From the NCBI GenBank assembly GCA_021234535.1, contig CM037836.1, positions 18,769,111-18,833,110 on the forward strand: a stretch of DNA of 64,000 nucleotides, in the 5' to 3' direction. The notes under the pieces are model-generated. The model was not told where the DNA came from and did not search any database. It was given only the letters and a program-made list of their open reading frames with translations. Below, piece by piece: positions 62,389-64,000 of the stretch. The first letter of the stretch is position 1; each line of letters begins with the position of its first letter. The position numbers were made by a program, and so were the translations under genes. This DNA comes from Stichopus chloronotus. Lineage: Eukaryota; Echinodermata; Holothuroidea; Aspidochirotida; Stichopodidae.

Positions 62389-64000
62389 CTACATGTACGG
62401 TGGCCTGGAGGCTTCAAAGCTGCTGGAGGCGTCAGGGTTTGAGGCAGTAGGCCTGCCATGACTACAACCCTGACATACACTTATTTTCTTGCATAATCAA
62501 GCTGTTTATTTTGAAACCTCTGCTTGGATTTAATGTGAACTGTCCATACAGCAAAGAAATAAATAACCATTTCTCTGAGCAGTGCCTGCTACAGAAGTCT
62601 CCTTACCCAACTATTTCGTGATCAGATCTTTTTCCTTGAAGAGTCTTTGGCTGTTCATATTTTGAATTCCACAGATGATAACAATGAAGCCACAAATGTC
62701 ATTCCGCTATTTTTGTGTTTATATCTAAATCTGTCAGATGTCAGTAAATCCTGTGACATGCCCTCGTCCAGATAAACAGGATTCCAAGACAGACCCCTCA
62801 CACACAATGACCATGCATACACTAAGTGTGACATGTCCGTCCAATTTGGTTGCACTGGAGGACATGATTCTTATTTGCGTTTTGTAAGACAAAATATCAT
62901 TTCACAATTTTGGGGGTATACTATTCCTGAAAAGTATGATCAGAAACTCACAATAAAGCACGGGTGCATCTTTCCTCAATCAAGTTACAGTGGCGGTAAT
63001 TGACTGGGATGCATCTTCCCTGGCCCAGAGCAAGGCCAAGGCTCACGTGGCACCTAACAATTCAGTTACATGCTAGATAGCATTGCGGGAGGACTATCTA
63101 AGCAAAGCGCCACCATTGATTTGCACAGAGTAAACCATAAAATTTTTGGATGAAAATACCCGTTGAAACCCTAGAAATCACCTTCCCCGGGCTCCAACGC
63201 AGGTGTCCTTTCACTTTTGCAGCGCCCTCAAATGACCACTACTGGGTGCATAGTCCCCATGCCCTCCTTCCATGCCCCTGCCTCCACGGCCATCTTCACT
63301 GCTAGGGATAAAGCAGCTAGGAGAGTTTCAAGCGACTTGCAGTTTTGAAGAAATTTTTTCTCGAACATGAAAATGTGACAACATTGTCAGCTTCTTTGTA
63401 AACTACCTGGGTGTAATCAGCAGTCCGCGGAACGTGCAACCAAAAGTAACGACCAACAATATTCTTATGCATTTAAATATTTATTGTGTCTTCTTATACC
63501 TCAACCCGATATAATGAGAACATTCTACGGAATTAAACAGTTTAAAAATAAAAATAAAGAATAAGTAAAATAACAACTTTATTCCTTGAATATCAGAGAC
63601 TACTTTCAGGTTTTGGTAGACCTTCCACTTATAACGTGCACAAACACATAAATCACCTCTACATCATTCGGCACTAGATCCCCTCTTTCAGAGAATCACA
63701 TGACAGTGACCCGTGTGCCCTCGGACCGTCCAAACGCAATGTGGCCCACACCCATAACACTACGCCTTGGCTAGCCACAAAGCTCGAACACCTCTCACAT
63801 CGTTTATAAATGTAACCTCTCTTTGTGATTGTTTGAACACACTAAAAAAAGATAGACAGTGAACTAAAAGGAGCATAAACTTGAACGTAATACATAAACG
63901 TCAGACTTTGTGCTTCAAAGTTTTGGAGCAGTAACTGGCAGTAGTGAGCTAATCTCCTGAAAGAGATAAAGGTATAAACATTGATAGACTCACACACTGT
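62389..64000. other. Right edge, no gene supported
   Basis: Nothing I can identify. If the semaphorin's first non-coding exon is in the window it may be here, but no promoter or splice donor stands out. Confidence 0.4.

Noticed and set aside
1..64000. CRISPR array, operons, bacterial-type promoters
   Set aside because: The spliced gene and repeat content are eukaryotic; the only regular arrays are the 96-bp, 19-bp and about 130-bp tandem repeats, without spacers.

Overview
The window is animal genomic DNA: AT-rich, with short exons separated by 0.6-8.5 kb introns, GT..AG splice signals and many small transposon remnants. The only gene I can read with confidence is a semaphorin on the minus strand. 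The repeat content, including arrays carrying ACCTTTGACCT-like motifs, suggests a marine invertebrate, and an echinoderm is my low-confidence guess. I see no bacterial-type operon, rRNA, convincing tRNA or CRISPR array.

Positions 1-27,000 hold the semaphorin. Eleven coding exons run from the start codon at 26919 down to 1366. They join in consistent reading phases, apart from one break in exon 2, and encode about 543 residues: signal peptide, complete sema domain and a PSI-like cysteine cluster. Motifs in the sema domain ([35 protein letters not shown]) are closest to the transmembrane class 1/6 semaphorins, which act as axon-guidance ligands or receptors for plexins. The transmembrane and cytoplasmic parts should lie beyond the left edge or in exons I could not recognise. 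A candidate 39-bp twelfth exon carries an in-frame TGA. The start codon sits in an exon with a splice acceptor in its 5'UTR, so the promoter is further right, more than 27 kb into the window or outside it.

The introns are a transposon record. A 359-bp hAT-like element with an 8-bp target duplication sits beside the exon 4 splice donor. A 345-bp TTAA-flanked MITE is nested inside an older repeat ('family B'), whose two uninterrupted copies elsewhere in the window preserve the empty site. A second TTAA-flanked MITE lies next to it, and a 163-bp tandem duplication lies nearby.

Positions 27,000-64,000 have no gene I can name. They contain a possible terminal exon of an unknown minus-strand gene (31032-31195, followed by AATAAA and an A tract), a transposase remnant (29.2-29.6 kb), repeat arrays at 39.1-39.7 kb, the 3' end of a non-LTR retrotransposon (45.3-45.66 kb), a GC-rich hAT-type element (55.0-55.2 kb), a GC-rich foldback element (60.5-60.7 kb) and a five-copy 96-bp minisatellite that stays open on the minus strand (61.8-62.3 kb). 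Most of the remaining open frames look like chance.
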